DNA from: Collodictyon triciliatum
Lineage: Eukaryota; CRuMs
DNA length: 23,529 nucleotides
Assembly: GCA_043381765.1 (NCBI GenBank)
Contig: JBHJMP010001026.1
Coordinates: 1 to 23,529, forward strand
Reading direction: 5' to 3'
Numbering within the stretch: position 1 is the first letter of the stretch; every line of letters begins with the position of its first letter. The position numbers were made by a program, and so were the translations under genes. Below are positions 1 to 10,514 of the stretch, one piece after another. The notes below the pieces were generated by a model. The model saw nothing but the letters and a program-made list of their open reading frames with translations, did not search any database and had not been told where the DNA came from.

Positions 1-41
1 TTTTTGTTTTTTGTTTTGTTGTTTTTTTCTTGTTTTTAAAA

Positions 42-75
<34 letters not shown>

Positions 76-3000
76 AAAACATCGGAATAGGCTGCTCTTG
101 TAACAAGAATATTTCTTTTTGTGTTCTATTTTGCCGGTTTCCTTTATTTCGATTAAATGCCCACACAAAATAATAAGTATGTAACCAAAATCCAAACTGC
201 GAATCAATTGGTATGGAATTATACCCATAATACGAATCGAGTCATCAACATTTCGGGAGAGAAATAGAGAACGCAGGTACGACGAGTCATCCGGATTGTG
301 CAAAATCGGCCCAAGCAAGGAGCCTCTGCGAAGGTTATACATCCTGATCACCACATGTATTGTTCAAGTGAATTAGACATAATCGAAAATATATGCTTAG
401 ACTGAAAGACTGTTTCAGAACCTGATGATATGAAAGTTTTTTTTTGTAAAAAAAATAAATAATAATAATCATCATTCCTTGGTTTCATTAGAGTTTATAA
501 TGACAAATAAAATGATGGAAAAAGCTTCACCGCCTCTGGAGTGGTTGCAGGTGTTCTGGTATGACAAAAGTTCGACCTCGAGTTTGAGAATTATATCGCA
601 GACAAAAAGTCACCATCGAATCATCCCTAAATTTCATTCAATAGCGATCAAATAAATTAATGTAAAATAAAATAAAATAAAAAGGTATTACAATTATAAT
701 AATAAAATAGCAACTATATCGTCGTTCATTTCATAAAATTAAAAAGAAAAATATAAATGCAGCCAGCCGAAGCATGTATAACTGCACTAAATACAAATCT
801 CTTACAAGGAGGATATTGCTTGTTTCTCAGAATATTTCATTGCTTTCAAAGCCAGATTTTTTGCCATCAAGACACTGGTGACTTCTGTATCAACTGATTG
901 TAATACATCAGATATTAAATCTGAAGTAAACAGTCTGTGGGTGACAACCCTACAAACTCTGCACGAAACCCGGTATTAAATTGAAATTATGAAATGACAG
1001 CAGTTAAAGTCAAGCATATACACTTGTCGTATTTTAACAAATATATGAATATGTAATCACCTCTGATTATCGAAAGTTGTATATTTGATATTGAATTGAA
1101 AGTAAACATAGTCCGATAGGATATCTTCATCGTATTCGAAATAAATAGACAAAGATTGTCCAGGTTGTGCATCCCCGATTTTACAAACATGCTTGAAAAT
1201 ACCTATTTGGATTCAATTCTCAATTATCTGTACATAAATAGGAATACCTAGAAGAATGTTGCCTCAACGATATTAATGAATGATTTCTTTTTTTAAAAAA
1301 ATAAAATAAAATGTGACATAGGCTTCATATTAAATAGTTAAGGAGAAAGACTCATTTGCTTTATCTGATGCCAGTGTAATTAAAAAAAAAAGAGCAAGTG
1401 TGCTAGCGAAACCTGATTCATGCTCCTGCAAATCTTCCACGGCTTCATGAGTTGCCACAGGACCGATGATTTGAGATACCAGTATAGAGTCGGATGTGAT
1501 TATTTCCAGAGACATGTCCCGACCACACGCTGATTTAATAAATATAGGATAAACACCATAGATGAGATGATATTGTCTCTGTTTAGATGAATATCAATTC
1601 GTAATTGGGTATTGGACGAAAAAAAATTATGATGTGCGAATATGTTCACCAAGGTAAAAACAAATTCAAAACATGAAAATAGGTCAGATGGAAATAAATC
1701 TGTTATTGTTAAGTTTTGAGCAACGAAGTCAGAGATATCATATGAACACGAAACGAATAAACCGTGCATCGACTCAAGGAAATCTGAAGCGTTTCTCTAA
1801 ACTTTTCATCCCAACACCGACTCATAATAACATTTCCACCACAAGGAGCAGCAAGATTCTGAATAATAGGAATATTAAAAATGTTGTGCCCGCCACAAAA
1901 CAAATCAATGGTGGCATTCAAAGAGGTTGCTTCCATTCCAAGGGCCTTGTAATAAGCTGTTGCTTTCTCCACAAGAAAGTTGTAATCCTGTTTTATTTTT
2001 AATATGTGCGTAAATATGTGCGAAGATGTAAAACTATCCTGTAGTTTGTATTGGAAGGGAACATACCAGCAAAAGACCCTCTTTGTTTTTTGTTTTTTTT
2101 TTATGTATATAATCGAATCTTTCATTTCGAAAAAATATGAAGGTAATAAATATAATCTAGATAGTATACTTGATGTTCTTGGCGATCTGGGAGGCTTCCT
2201 GGACCGTAATTAGGTGATGAATTGATGAAGACAGAAACTCGGCCTCCACATGAATACCGGCCTTTTGGATTGGAGATGCGAATGATTTCGATGGCAGTTT
2301 CGAGTGCAACTCCTAAACACCTAAGCTGCTTCACCTCTGGCGCGACGAGTGACCCTCGGATGACCTTTAACGATTTGATTATGTGTTCTTTTGAAGTCTG
2401 GAGATTTGCAAGATATCTTGAGCTGACATTGTCAGAAAGCAAGTGCTTCCCTTCTAGGTCAAGAGATTTAGACCCTAATAAAAAAAAATAGTCATTTTCT
2501 GAAACTGTATGCTATTAAGAAAAGATTATGTGGTAATGACTATCTGGAGCAGATTTTGAAAGTAAAAGCATATCGATTTTTTTTGTAAGACAAGAAAATG
2601 CATGTTTATTATTTTTTATTTACCAGGAAGAATATCTGCACTGATGACGTCGCCAGACACTAGGTCGTATATAGAGACTGAGTTTGAAAATGTTACGAGG
2701 GCGATGCGTGAGTCTGGGGGAAGAGAATTGATGCTTTCGACTATGGCGTTTTTCAATAACTAAGCGAATAGAGCGACATTATTAGAGAAATGTTGGATTA
2801 TGAGGATAGAAACAAAAGCAGTGAAAGTGAAAGTGTTATAAGTTCCTGACCAATTACTAAATCAAGGATTCGTGAACATTGGTAAGCATGGAAAGAATAA
2901 AGAAAATATCTTTTACATTAACATAATACAGTAAGATATTAGTTGCATTACAATTTTCTACACGTTACCTCAAAATCTTTGCTCGGTGTGGTTATATCTA

Positions 3001-4457
3001 ATATGAATATGTTGAGGGGTAATAGCGACGTGTAGTTTCCAGCAAGCTGTTCCAGGGTATATGGCTGATCGGTCGGGTCTTCAAACTCTACAACCTGTTA
3101 CAAGTTCATTCATGTTACCATTCATTCTGTCAATTTGAAGGTAGAATTTTATATTGAAAAACTGTTTGGGTATGAATAGAATATTAAGCCGGTATAATAG
3201 TGAATTAAATCAGAGTATTCATTATTCTTGTTTCTTTGTGGATGAAAAAAAAGTTACAAGGAAGAAGATTAAAAAAACAAGGTATGGATATTTTTCACCT
3301 TCAATGTTGTTTCTGGATAAGTTTCTGGTGACGAGTCTTCTTTTAGTCCTTGTGAAGGCTGGTTTGTTCGCCCGCAAAATGGGCATTTCCATGAGCCATC
3401 CAAGCCTACAGATTCCTTGAAGCGATTCAACACAGCAGTACAGTAATTGCAGCGAATGGGGGTTCGCAGTAATCGTGGAGGTGGGGATACTAAAGATACC
3501 AAAGGAGACAAAATGATTCCAAGTGGGAGTCGCATTCCAACATATGATGCATCTTCCTTCTGTGAAAAAAAAAATGAACCAAAAGTAAGATTAATAAGAT
3601 ATTCAAATGTGACAAAGTGAAAATGAGATGATATAAAGCTTTTATGAGAGTGTATGGTTGTTTTAAAATTGGTTGTCTTTATCATAGGACAAAGAAATGC
3701 AAGATGGTATTTTTTTATTATTATTATAATGATGATGATAATAACCTTATCACTTTCTAGACACCCAATAAAGAGCAGAAAATTAATATTTAGTTGATTC
3801 TGTTTAAAATGAGCTTGCTTGTTTCGTTTTTGTAATAGAAAAAATTATATCAATGATCCATAGAGAAAGAAACTGTTCATTTAGTACTTTTATTTTCTTG
3901 TCTTTTCTTTTTTGATAAACGAATATATAAACAACACAGGACTTTGAATCGAATAAAGGGGGAAAAAAATATAAACAACACAGGAGTAGAAGACCACCTT
4001 TTTTGCGCGGGATAGTGTACATGCCAAAGGCAACTGGCGAATAATGCGGCCCATCCGAGGCTGTCGGAGCATATCTCCCATTTGCAGCCTGTAATTGACC
4101 AGGAGAAGATACATGAGCCTCAGGTATGACATAATGTGACTCAAAGGAGACCGCTGCAGTTGAAGCCAAGTCTCTATTCAAGCCAACATCGGCCGAGGCC
4201 GATCGATCTGTGTTTGCCAGAAGCAGCGGTCCACTTGGACCCGGAGAACTGACTCCACTTGCATCGGTTGCTGGCGACAAAGCAGAAAGTTGTCGAGAAT
4301 AGGCCATGCTGATCGGATTGACTCTGCGAGTTTCTTGCAGGGGCTGCGGAAGCGGTTGAGTCTGGGCCTTTGTATCGACTGTGGTCTCAGAGCCTTCAGA
4401 GAGAGTCGCAAAACTCGTCGCTGGGGCAAAAGATACGTCTGGTTGACCCGAATACAT
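1..4457 (-). CDS. SEC23: SEC23-like COPII coat protein (plant-type divergent paralogue), 3' end beyond window
   Basis: SEC23 is the inner COPII coat subunit that stimulates the SAR1 GTPase at ER exit sites. I read eleven exons: 4457-3998, about 3552-3299 (the acceptor could be 3559), 3094-2969, 2759-2624, 2474-2170, 1987 to about 1774, 1529-1413, 1202-1061, 949-806, 626-531 and 343 to about 186. Together they give about 717 residues. Order: a Ser/Pro-rich N-terminus (1-150), a zinc finger (C188, C191, C210, C213), a vWA-like trunk with VTFSNSVSIYDL and SSPNYGPGSLPD, a beta-barrel part with IIGP and VYFQFNIKY, an all-helical part, then the start of the gelsolin-like part (MYNLRRGSLLGPILHN). 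The start ATG has an in-frame TAG just upstream. The trunk resembles the divergent plant SEC23-like proteins more than animal SEC23A. The last 100-150 residues lie beyond the left edge. The donors at about 1774 and 186 and the exon 2 acceptor are the least certain joins. Confidence 0.85.
43..74. repeat. Poly-T tract
   Basis: About 30 consecutive T. It lies in the presumed last visible intron of the SEC23-like gene and reads poly-A on its sense strand. Confidence 0.9.
3941..3968 (+). mobile_element. Micro-retroposon-like insertion, copy 1, in SEC23-like intron 1
   Basis: The 18-bp core CTTTGAATCGAATAAAGG is followed by GGG and an A run. It is flanked by a perfect 16-bp direct repeat, atataaacaacacagg, at 3925-3940 and 3969-3984, which looks like a target-site duplication. 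It sits in the first intron of the SEC23-like gene, antisense to that gene. Confidence 0.75.
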
Positions 4458-5026
4458 CCCTTCGTGCTATGCTTTTTTCTGCGGTACGGGTTATTGGTAA
4501 CACTCAAAGTGATTTGTGCAGATCGGGCTTTGCTTCTATGGTGAAAAAGAAAACAAACGAAAAGAAAAAAGAAAAGAAAAGAAAAGAAAAGAAAAGAAAA
4601 GAAAAGAAAAGAAAAGAAAAGAAAAGAAAAGAAAGGAAAAGAAAAAAGAAACACAAGCAAAACAAAACATGCAAAACAAAACGTGCATAACGAAAATCTG
4701 GCAACCAAAAATGAGGCAGAGGAAATGCAGATCACAGCGAATGGACGCACGAATCAGACGATAGACAACCCCATTTCGCGTCATGCTCTTTGCTTTCCAC
4801 AGCGATAATCACCGGCCATCACATTAACTCTGTCACAACAGATAAAGAAAAAGAGGTAAAAGAGACAAGGCAAGAAAGGAAAGGGAAAAAGGAGAGTATT
4901 CTTGCCCGAAGGGTTTTTTTTTAAAAAAAAAAAAAAAAGGATGAGAATGAGAACGTGAAAAAAGAAAAAGGGGATGTCAAAGCCAAACAGACAAAGACAG
5001 AAACAGAGACACAGCCAAGCAGCAGA
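4458..5026. other. Intergenic region between SEC23-like start and OST48 stop
   Basis: I see no gene here. It holds the presumed promoter of the minus-strand SEC23-like gene and the 3' end of OST48. A long (AAAAG)n microsatellite covers 4566-4641, about 110-185 bases upstream of the SEC23-like start codon. An A-run follows at about 4920-4938. The Lys/Glu-rich and Phe-rich open frames across this stretch are products of the microsatellite. Confidence 0.6.
4566..4641. repeat. (AAAAG)n microsatellite
   Basis: About 15 near-perfect AAAAG units with one impurity (aagga) near 4636. It lies upstream of the SEC23-like start codon. Confidence 0.95.
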
Positions 5027-6979
5027 TTACTTGGAGTGGTAGAGGAAGACAACACCAAAGACAAAGAAGCCCAGCATCATGGAGAAGTTTCCGGCATAGT
5101 ACGGATAGGCGGCGACGATGAAGCGCTCAAACTGGTCGTGGCGGAATGGGCGAACAGTCACCTGCTCTGCAAGGTCGACCCACGTGTATCCGAGGCGGTG
5201 GTGTGTGAGATGGAGCGTAAAGACTCCGTAGACATCGGGGATTTGGAAGGTCTTTGCAAAGACGCCTTGCTTGTTGTGCTCCATCCTGAGCCGGATGTAT
5301 GGGTCCAGCATCACAAACTCCATCTGCACAGAGTCAGACTCGTACGAAACCCACTCGCCGTTCACAAGCTCTTGGATATCCACACTGGCATGCTGTCGAT
5401 GGGTGGATGTGTTCGTGTATTCATAAAATGACGCATTCATGGATTCATGGATAGATGGGTTGATGGAAAGGGAAATATAAGAAAGACCGATCAGCATAAA
5501 GTGTATAAGTCTTCGTTTGTCAGCATACCAAATCCTGCTTGACGGTGTAGAGCGCAGGTGTTGTCTTGTCATCTTGGAAGTGGCGAAGGTTGGATGTTCG
5601 CAATAGACCACGGTCCTTAAAAGTCCAGTCAGCAAGTTGCAGAGCGAATTTTTTGTTTCCATACGGCTTGTCTGATTTCTTTGTGGAGACAGCATCAAAG
5701 AATCTGGAGAGAAAAGTGTTAATAACAAGGATATAAATATTTTATGTGTAAATTCTGTAAAGCCCGGTTGCTTTCCTCCCGTTCATTTTAATTTCATGTG
5801 GAGTGAAATCTATCTACTGATTTGTTTTTGTTTTTGTTTTTGTTTTTGTTTTTGTTTTTGTTTTTGTTTTTGTTTTTGTTTTTGTTTTTGTCTTATCACC
5901 CAAGTTCTGAATTCTCAAGATGGTCTAAACTAGATAAAGTAACATTACTTGTTGCTGAAAAGATCAAGAGAGCCGACTATTGAGACGCGGGCATTATTTC
6001 GTGCTTGCATCACCGAGACCAAAGAAAGGGTTGTGCCCGCTTTGATTTTTCCAGATGGAACAGAACCCGGAGCGACAGAATAAGCTGTTTCACTGCCTTT
6101 CAACAAAGAAAATACCCATGAGTTACGGGTGTCGATGGTGTGGCCAATGCCTTCAAATACGAGACCGTTCTCGGGAGTGTCGAAGATTATTGATTTTTCT
6201 GGGAAGTTATCGACCACGATGGCAGTATGGTCGCCTCCATCAAGAGAATCCTCGTAGTTGAAATGGTCTGTGACGTACGAGTCAGCATCGAGGAAGCGCA
6301 CGCCACAAGATTTGGTAATGTCCCGAGTGGGCTCGGCCAGAGTCGGGCTAACTCCGACAAGAACATTACGCCCAGAGTCGATGAATTCGGTGATGGTGCT
6401 GGCAGAAACATTCCCTGAGAAGGCTATTGGTATATTGATGAGTCTTGAAAAATATTTTTTGGTTTTTTTACTTCGTATGTATTCGTTTCGTTTCTATGTT
6501 CCTGTTGTTTTATGAAAAAGAACAAACGGTTATTGATATTAGAGCTCGGATGACTTTCTATTTTAAAAAAACGAAAATATCATGGCAGATAATCATACTT
6601 GCAGCGCTTGGTGCAAAAAGCACTATGTTGTCGTAGATGTATTCGCCATACGAGACAATGTTCAATTCAGATGACTCCTCAGCAATCCAAAAGTCAAGGG
6701 TGTGGCCTTTCTCTGTTTGGTTATGTCAGAAAAAAAAAAGCTACATGTTAATATAAAAATCTATACTTGACTGCATGAGCATTTTAATTTTGCCTGTCAG
6801 TCTACGACCTCAAGAAAAGAGAATAAGTTCGAAACAAGTGTATCCATTTGAAGGAAAAGAAACGAAAAAAGGACATTTATTCATACAAAAAATGCCACTT
6901 ACTGCAAACAGTATATTGCAAAGGACAAGTTTTGCGGGATCACAATAAAAAAAAAATTAAAGAGCACTGTACCTTTGAG
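5027..6979 (-). CDS. OST48: Oligosaccharyltransferase 48-kDa subunit (OST48/DDOST/WBP1), N-terminus in assembly gap
   Basis: OST48 is a non-catalytic subunit of the ER oligosaccharyltransferase that N-glycosylates nascent proteins. Visible exons: one ending at 6973 at the edge of the gap (...LK, donor GTACAG), then 6712-6599, 6414-5949, 5703-5529 and 5392-5027. The phases fit throughout. About 373 residues are visible against the family's usual 430-450, so roughly the signal peptide and first strands are in the gap. Family motifs: HTLDFWIAEE, YGEYIYDNIVLFAPS, ITEFIDSGRNVLVGVS, QARNNARVSIVGSLDLFS, YTVKQDL, LPDVYGVF-type (IPDVYGVF), HRLGYTW, VRPFRHDQFERFI and AYPYYAGNFSMMLG. The C-terminal hydrophobic segment is the single membrane anchor, followed by a very short cytosolic tail (YHSK). 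It ends in TAA. The intron at 5948-5704 holds a (TTTTTG)n tract. The gene is divergent from the SR gene across the gap. Confidence 0.95.
5821..5891. repeat. (TTTTTG)n microsatellite in OST48 intron
   Basis: About 11 perfect hexamer units, reading CAAAAA on the OST48 sense strand. It lies wholly in the intron 5948-5704. Confidence 0.95.
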
Positions 6980-7505
6980 NNNNNNNNNNNNNNNNNNNNN
7001 NNNNNNNNNNNNNNNNNNNNNNNNNNNNNNNNNNNNNNNNNNNNNNNNNNNNNNNNNNNNNNNNNNNNNNNNNNNNNNNNNNNNNNNNNNNNNNNNNNNN
7101 NNNNNNNNNNNNNNNNNNNNNNNNNNNNNNNNNNNNNNNNNNNNNNNNNNNNNNNNNNNNNNNNNNNNNNNNNNNNNNNNNNNNNNNNNNNNNNNNNNNN
7201 NNNNNNNNNNNNNNNNNNNNNNNNNNNNNNNNNNNNNNNNNNNNNNNNNNNNNNNNNNNNNNNNNNNNNNNNNNNNNNNNNNNNNNNNNNNNNNNNNNNN
7301 NNNNNNNNNNNNNNNNNNNNNNNNNNNNNNNNNNNNNNNNNNNNNNNNNNNNNNNNNNNNNNNNNNNNNNNNNNNNNNNNNNNNNNNNNNNNNNNNNNNN
7401 NNNNNNNNNNNNNNNNNNNNNNNNNNNNNNNNNNNNNNNNNNNNNNNNNNNNNNNNNNNNNNNNNNNNNNNNNNNNNNNNNNNNNNNNNNNNNNNNNNNN
7501 NNNNN
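6980..7505. other. Assembly gap (526 N)
   Basis: Unresolved bases. The gap must contain the 5' coding exon or exons of OST48, because an OST48 exon (ending CTCAAAG, then GTACAG) runs into its left edge at 6979. Its length may be a scaffolding estimate. Confidence 0.98.
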
Positions 7506-8087
7506 AAATTGGTGTTTGTTGCGCGTTCGTAAATAACTTCGTAATGAATTTGCCTTTCGGGAGTTTTCTTCTTTTTTTCAATGGAAACAGTCATTACTGG
7601 AATACCCTATTTGCCTGAATTTCATTGAATCCTTTTGGATGATCGAAATAAAGTTGGCCAAACGCAAACCTCCGTAAATCAGGTCTCTTGAAGGGCAACC
7701 AGCAAGCAACCAACACACAGCCACTGCGCCTCACACAAAACCCGGAGGTTGATCACCAAGGAGTCAAAGCAACCAGCCAAAGAGTGCAGTACCGAAAAAA
7801 ACAGTCAGAAATCAGAGCTCCTAAGAAGTTGACTAAAAGGAAATAAAGGCATTTGCGATGATGTATTCCATCTTGGTTTTTTAACTGTCTTGTCCAGTTT
7901 TTTTTTTTTTTATTCTTTCCTTTTAGCGTTCTCTTTGTTTTCTTTTCTCTTAAACTTTGCATATTTTTTTCTATCTTCTCAGCCTAGTGAGTATTTCCTT
8001 TACATTTCTGAAAAGTGTAAACTCATCTAAACTTTCCACTCCGAAGAGAAGCAAAAAGAAAAGAAGAGACCTCCGACTTGCCACGTC
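7506..8087. other. Upstream region of the SR gene, shared with OST48
   Basis: I found no convincing coding exon. The stretch lies between two divergently transcribed genes and probably holds the SR promoter and 5' UTR, and perhaps OST48 upstream sequence. A T-run at about 7899-7911 and purine-rich DNA just before the SR start codon are the only features visible. Confidence 0.5.
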
Positions 8088-10090
8088 ATGACCCGCGTTT
8101 TTGTTGGAAATATCCCAAGTGACTTCCGCTCAGGAGAGGTTCGCGATCTCTTTGAAAAGTATGGCCGCATCAACCAAGTCGACGTGAAGGGAAGATTCGC
8201 CTTTGTGGTTTGTGACCCAATTCATGTTACTCGCTCAATCAGACTTCGCTCGGCCTGACCTTTCCACTATCTCTGAAGATACCACAGCCACAAGACTCTT
8301 TGTCTGCCACTTCTGATTCATCAGTGTCCAAGTTAAAATGAAACAATTAATCGAAGGAATTTGAGGATGAACGCGATGCCTCCGATGCTATCCGTGGTAT
8401 GGACGGTTACCGTCTACAAGGAGACAAGATTGCTGTTGAGTTTGCCAAGGGCCGCCCCCGCGACTCCGGACGGTAAGTTGTCTTTAATCGCTCGTGCACA
8501 TTATTCATCGTTTGTGAAACAAAGGCTATAATTTTACCTTATGTATTGTTTTAGTCTACACTTTTTTCTTCCTTTTTTTTAAACTCAGGAGTGAGTATCC
8601 TCATATGAGAAGCGGAGAAAATTTTGTTATGGACCTCCTCTTAAGCCTTTTTTTTTTACTTTTTTTTTTACTTTTTTTTTACTTTTTTTTTTACTTTTTT
8701 TTTATTCTTCGATCAAGTCCCCAAGTCGAACAAAATCAAGCATTTTCTCTCTTTATTTTTTTAAGAAACGAAAATAACTATGGATGGATGGGTTTCTCTG
8801 TTTGAATATCTGGAGTGGGAAGGAGGAAACGTTGCATGAAAAAAAATGCTGTGTGACTCTGAGGAAAGGCTTTCCCTCTTGGGTGGAAGGGTGGTTCTTC
8901 AGATGATGTGTTGATTGAGCTCCTGCCCCTGGGTCTATCCGTGGATGCGCAGGGGATTCAACTCAACCGAGAAAATGACATGAAATGGAAACGAGGCTTG
9001 GCCAGCGAACACCGATTCATTTCCTTCCCTTCTCTTGTTTGTGGGATCGTCTGTGTGAACTGGAAAAACGCGAATCTGTCTTCTCGGGAGTGGATTTTCC
9101 TGCCTTGCCCCGCAAAAGTCAACATACGAGACAAAGAAAAGCCGCACACCCAAGCAGCACCGTAAATCTCTTGTATATGTCACAAAATCATGTAGCAGCA
9201 AATCCAAGTACCGCGTTCTGGTGGAGAACCTCGCCTCTCGTGTCAGCTGGCAAGACCTCAAGGATTTCATTCGCAGAGGGACAAAGTATGTTCGCCGCAC
9301 AGATGTCTTTGGCGACGGAACAGGGTAAGAGAAGAGCCACCCATATGTGCATACACATGACTAGTTCCTCTCACCATCTTTATCGTCTTCTAAATGAGTG
9401 TTCTGTCGTCGAATCCTTTCCTTCAATCGCCCATTGCCATTGTTGTTTTCCTGCATTTATATGTCTTCATTCGGTTTCCAGCATCGCTGAGTTCGACCAG
9501 GAAGGCGACATGCTTGACGTCATCGACAAATTGGACGGTAAGGAATTCGAGGGCAAGGTTGTTCGCATCCGTGAGGTTCGTTTTTTTTGTTTTTTGTTTT
9601 TTGTTTTTTGTTTTTTGTTTTTTGTTTTTTGTTTTTTGTTTTTGAATCTGCCTCTTTATCTATCGTGTTCTCAAACCCTTGAAACCAAGTATACCTATCT
9701 CCCCTGTTTCTTTTCTTCCACCTCCCTTTTTTTTTCTTTTTTTTATAATTCTGAAGGTGTTGTGCACGTGAATAATTGCTGAACAAGATTGAACTACAGG
9801 ATGACGGGCGCCCTCAGGAAAGACGCCGCTCTCGCTCTGCTTCCCGCTCGCCTCGTCGAGGAAGGTATGTGTCCTCGGCCATGCAACTGTGCCATCGCGA
9901 ACCATCTCCGCACATACACATACACACACAAACTCCTCTCCTTTTTGTTGTCTGGAGCGCATCGCCACAGACTCACCTTCTCCTCCAACCGCACAGCGAC
10001 CGCCGCCGCCAACGCTCCCGCTCCCGCTCTCGTTCTCGTTCCCGCTCGCGCTCTCCCTCGCGCTCCCACTCCCGTTCGCCACGCCGCTAA
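8088..10090 (+). CDS. SRSF1: SR splicing factor, SRSF1 (SF2/ASF) type: two RRMs plus RS tail
   Basis: SR proteins bind exonic enhancers and recruit U1 and U2AF in the nucleus. Six exons (8088-8207, 8357-8472, 9196-9324, 9482-9575, 9788-9864, 9997-10090) sum to 630 nt, giving 209 residues with all phases closing. RRM1 covers about residues 3-72, with RNP2 VFVGNI and RNP1 GRFAFVEF. RRM2 covers about 84-152 and carries SWQDLKDF (residues 96-103), the heptapeptide that marks the SRSF1-type pseudo-RRM. The tail from about 162 is Arg/Ser-rich (RRRSRSASRSPRR, later RS repeats) and ends SPRR before TAA. The length is short for the family (plant and animal members 250-300). Intron 2 (8473-9195, 723 nt) is much longer than the others and is a likely place for regulated splicing, as in other SR genes. 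The start ATG opens directly into RRM1 (MTRVFVGNIP). Confidence 0.93.
8650..8704. repeat. (T8-9 AC)n tract in SR intron 2
   Basis: About five units of a long T-run followed by AC, downstream of an internal CAG/GTGAGT pair in the long intron 2. Confidence 0.85.
9580..9643. repeat. (TTTTTTG)n microsatellite in SR intron 4
   Basis: About eight perfect heptamers starting within ten bases of the exon 4 donor (GAG/GTTCG) on the sense strand. Confidence 0.95.
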
Positions 10091-10186
10091 GCGCTGCCGA
10101 CACGCTGGGCAGCCTCACGCTCCTTTTTCTTAATCACCTCTCCGCCTGTGCCGAATGAAGCACAGCACCCACCCAAGAGAACAAGA

Positions 10187-10192
10187 AATAAA
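10187..10192 (+). promoter_or_regulatory. Likely polyadenylation signal of the SR gene
   Basis: AATAAA lies 97 nt after the SR stop codon, in the convergent gap before the C2-domain gene. No closer match was seen. Confidence 0.5.
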
Positions 10193-10514
10193 GAGTTCAG
10201 GAAAACACATAACCATCGTCGCGTCCACAGAGCCATGGCCCAACTACAGTGCACGTCGGTAGGTTGTAGAATAAGGAAGCAAGAAGGAGAAGGGAATTGA
10301 GATAGGAGGGAAGGCTTTTCGTTTTTTTTTTTTGGTTGCTCGTGAGTCATCGTATATTTTCGTCCTTGAGCAATAATCTATCGCCGATGAAATAGGCAGG
10401 CCTGTCGCCGCCCTTCTTATTCGCCTGCAGTGGGTTTATAGGTGTATAGCGTGCATGTTTGTGTATCTTACGCTTAGTAGGCCGCGACAAGCAGCAGCAG
10501 GAGATGGCTAGAGC
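10193..10514. other. Convergent intergenic region between SR and C2-domain genes
   Basis: I see no gene. It should hold the 3' ends of two convergent transcripts. A T-run at about 10322-10332 and a CAG run at about 10491-10500 are the only features. Confidence 0.5.

Noticed and set aside
136-162. Sequence resembling the micro-insertion core (cctttatttcgattaaatg)
   Set aside because: It has several mismatches and an inserted base, no A-tail of the right kind, and no flanking direct repeat.
1330-1412. SFSLTI-like continuation of SEC23-like exon 7
   Set aside because: The exon ends better at 1413 (TCAG/GTTTCG). Joining to 1202 gives a SEC23-like sequence in which the next exon itself supplies QSLSIYF.
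4504-4784. Several 60-190 aa Lys/Glu/Arg-rich or Phe/Leu-rich frames on both strands
   Set aside because: They are all readings of the (AAAAG)n array and flanking AT-rich DNA, with no domain and no splice logic.
6848-7618. Long frames of 185-256 aa across 6980-7505
   Set aside because: Most of each is N bases from the assembly gap, so they carry no information.
8985-9782. 265-codon plus-strand frame through the SR gene
   Set aside because: It crosses SR exons 3 and 4 in the wrong frame and runs through the T-rich microsatellite. The SR reading explains the region with all phases closing.
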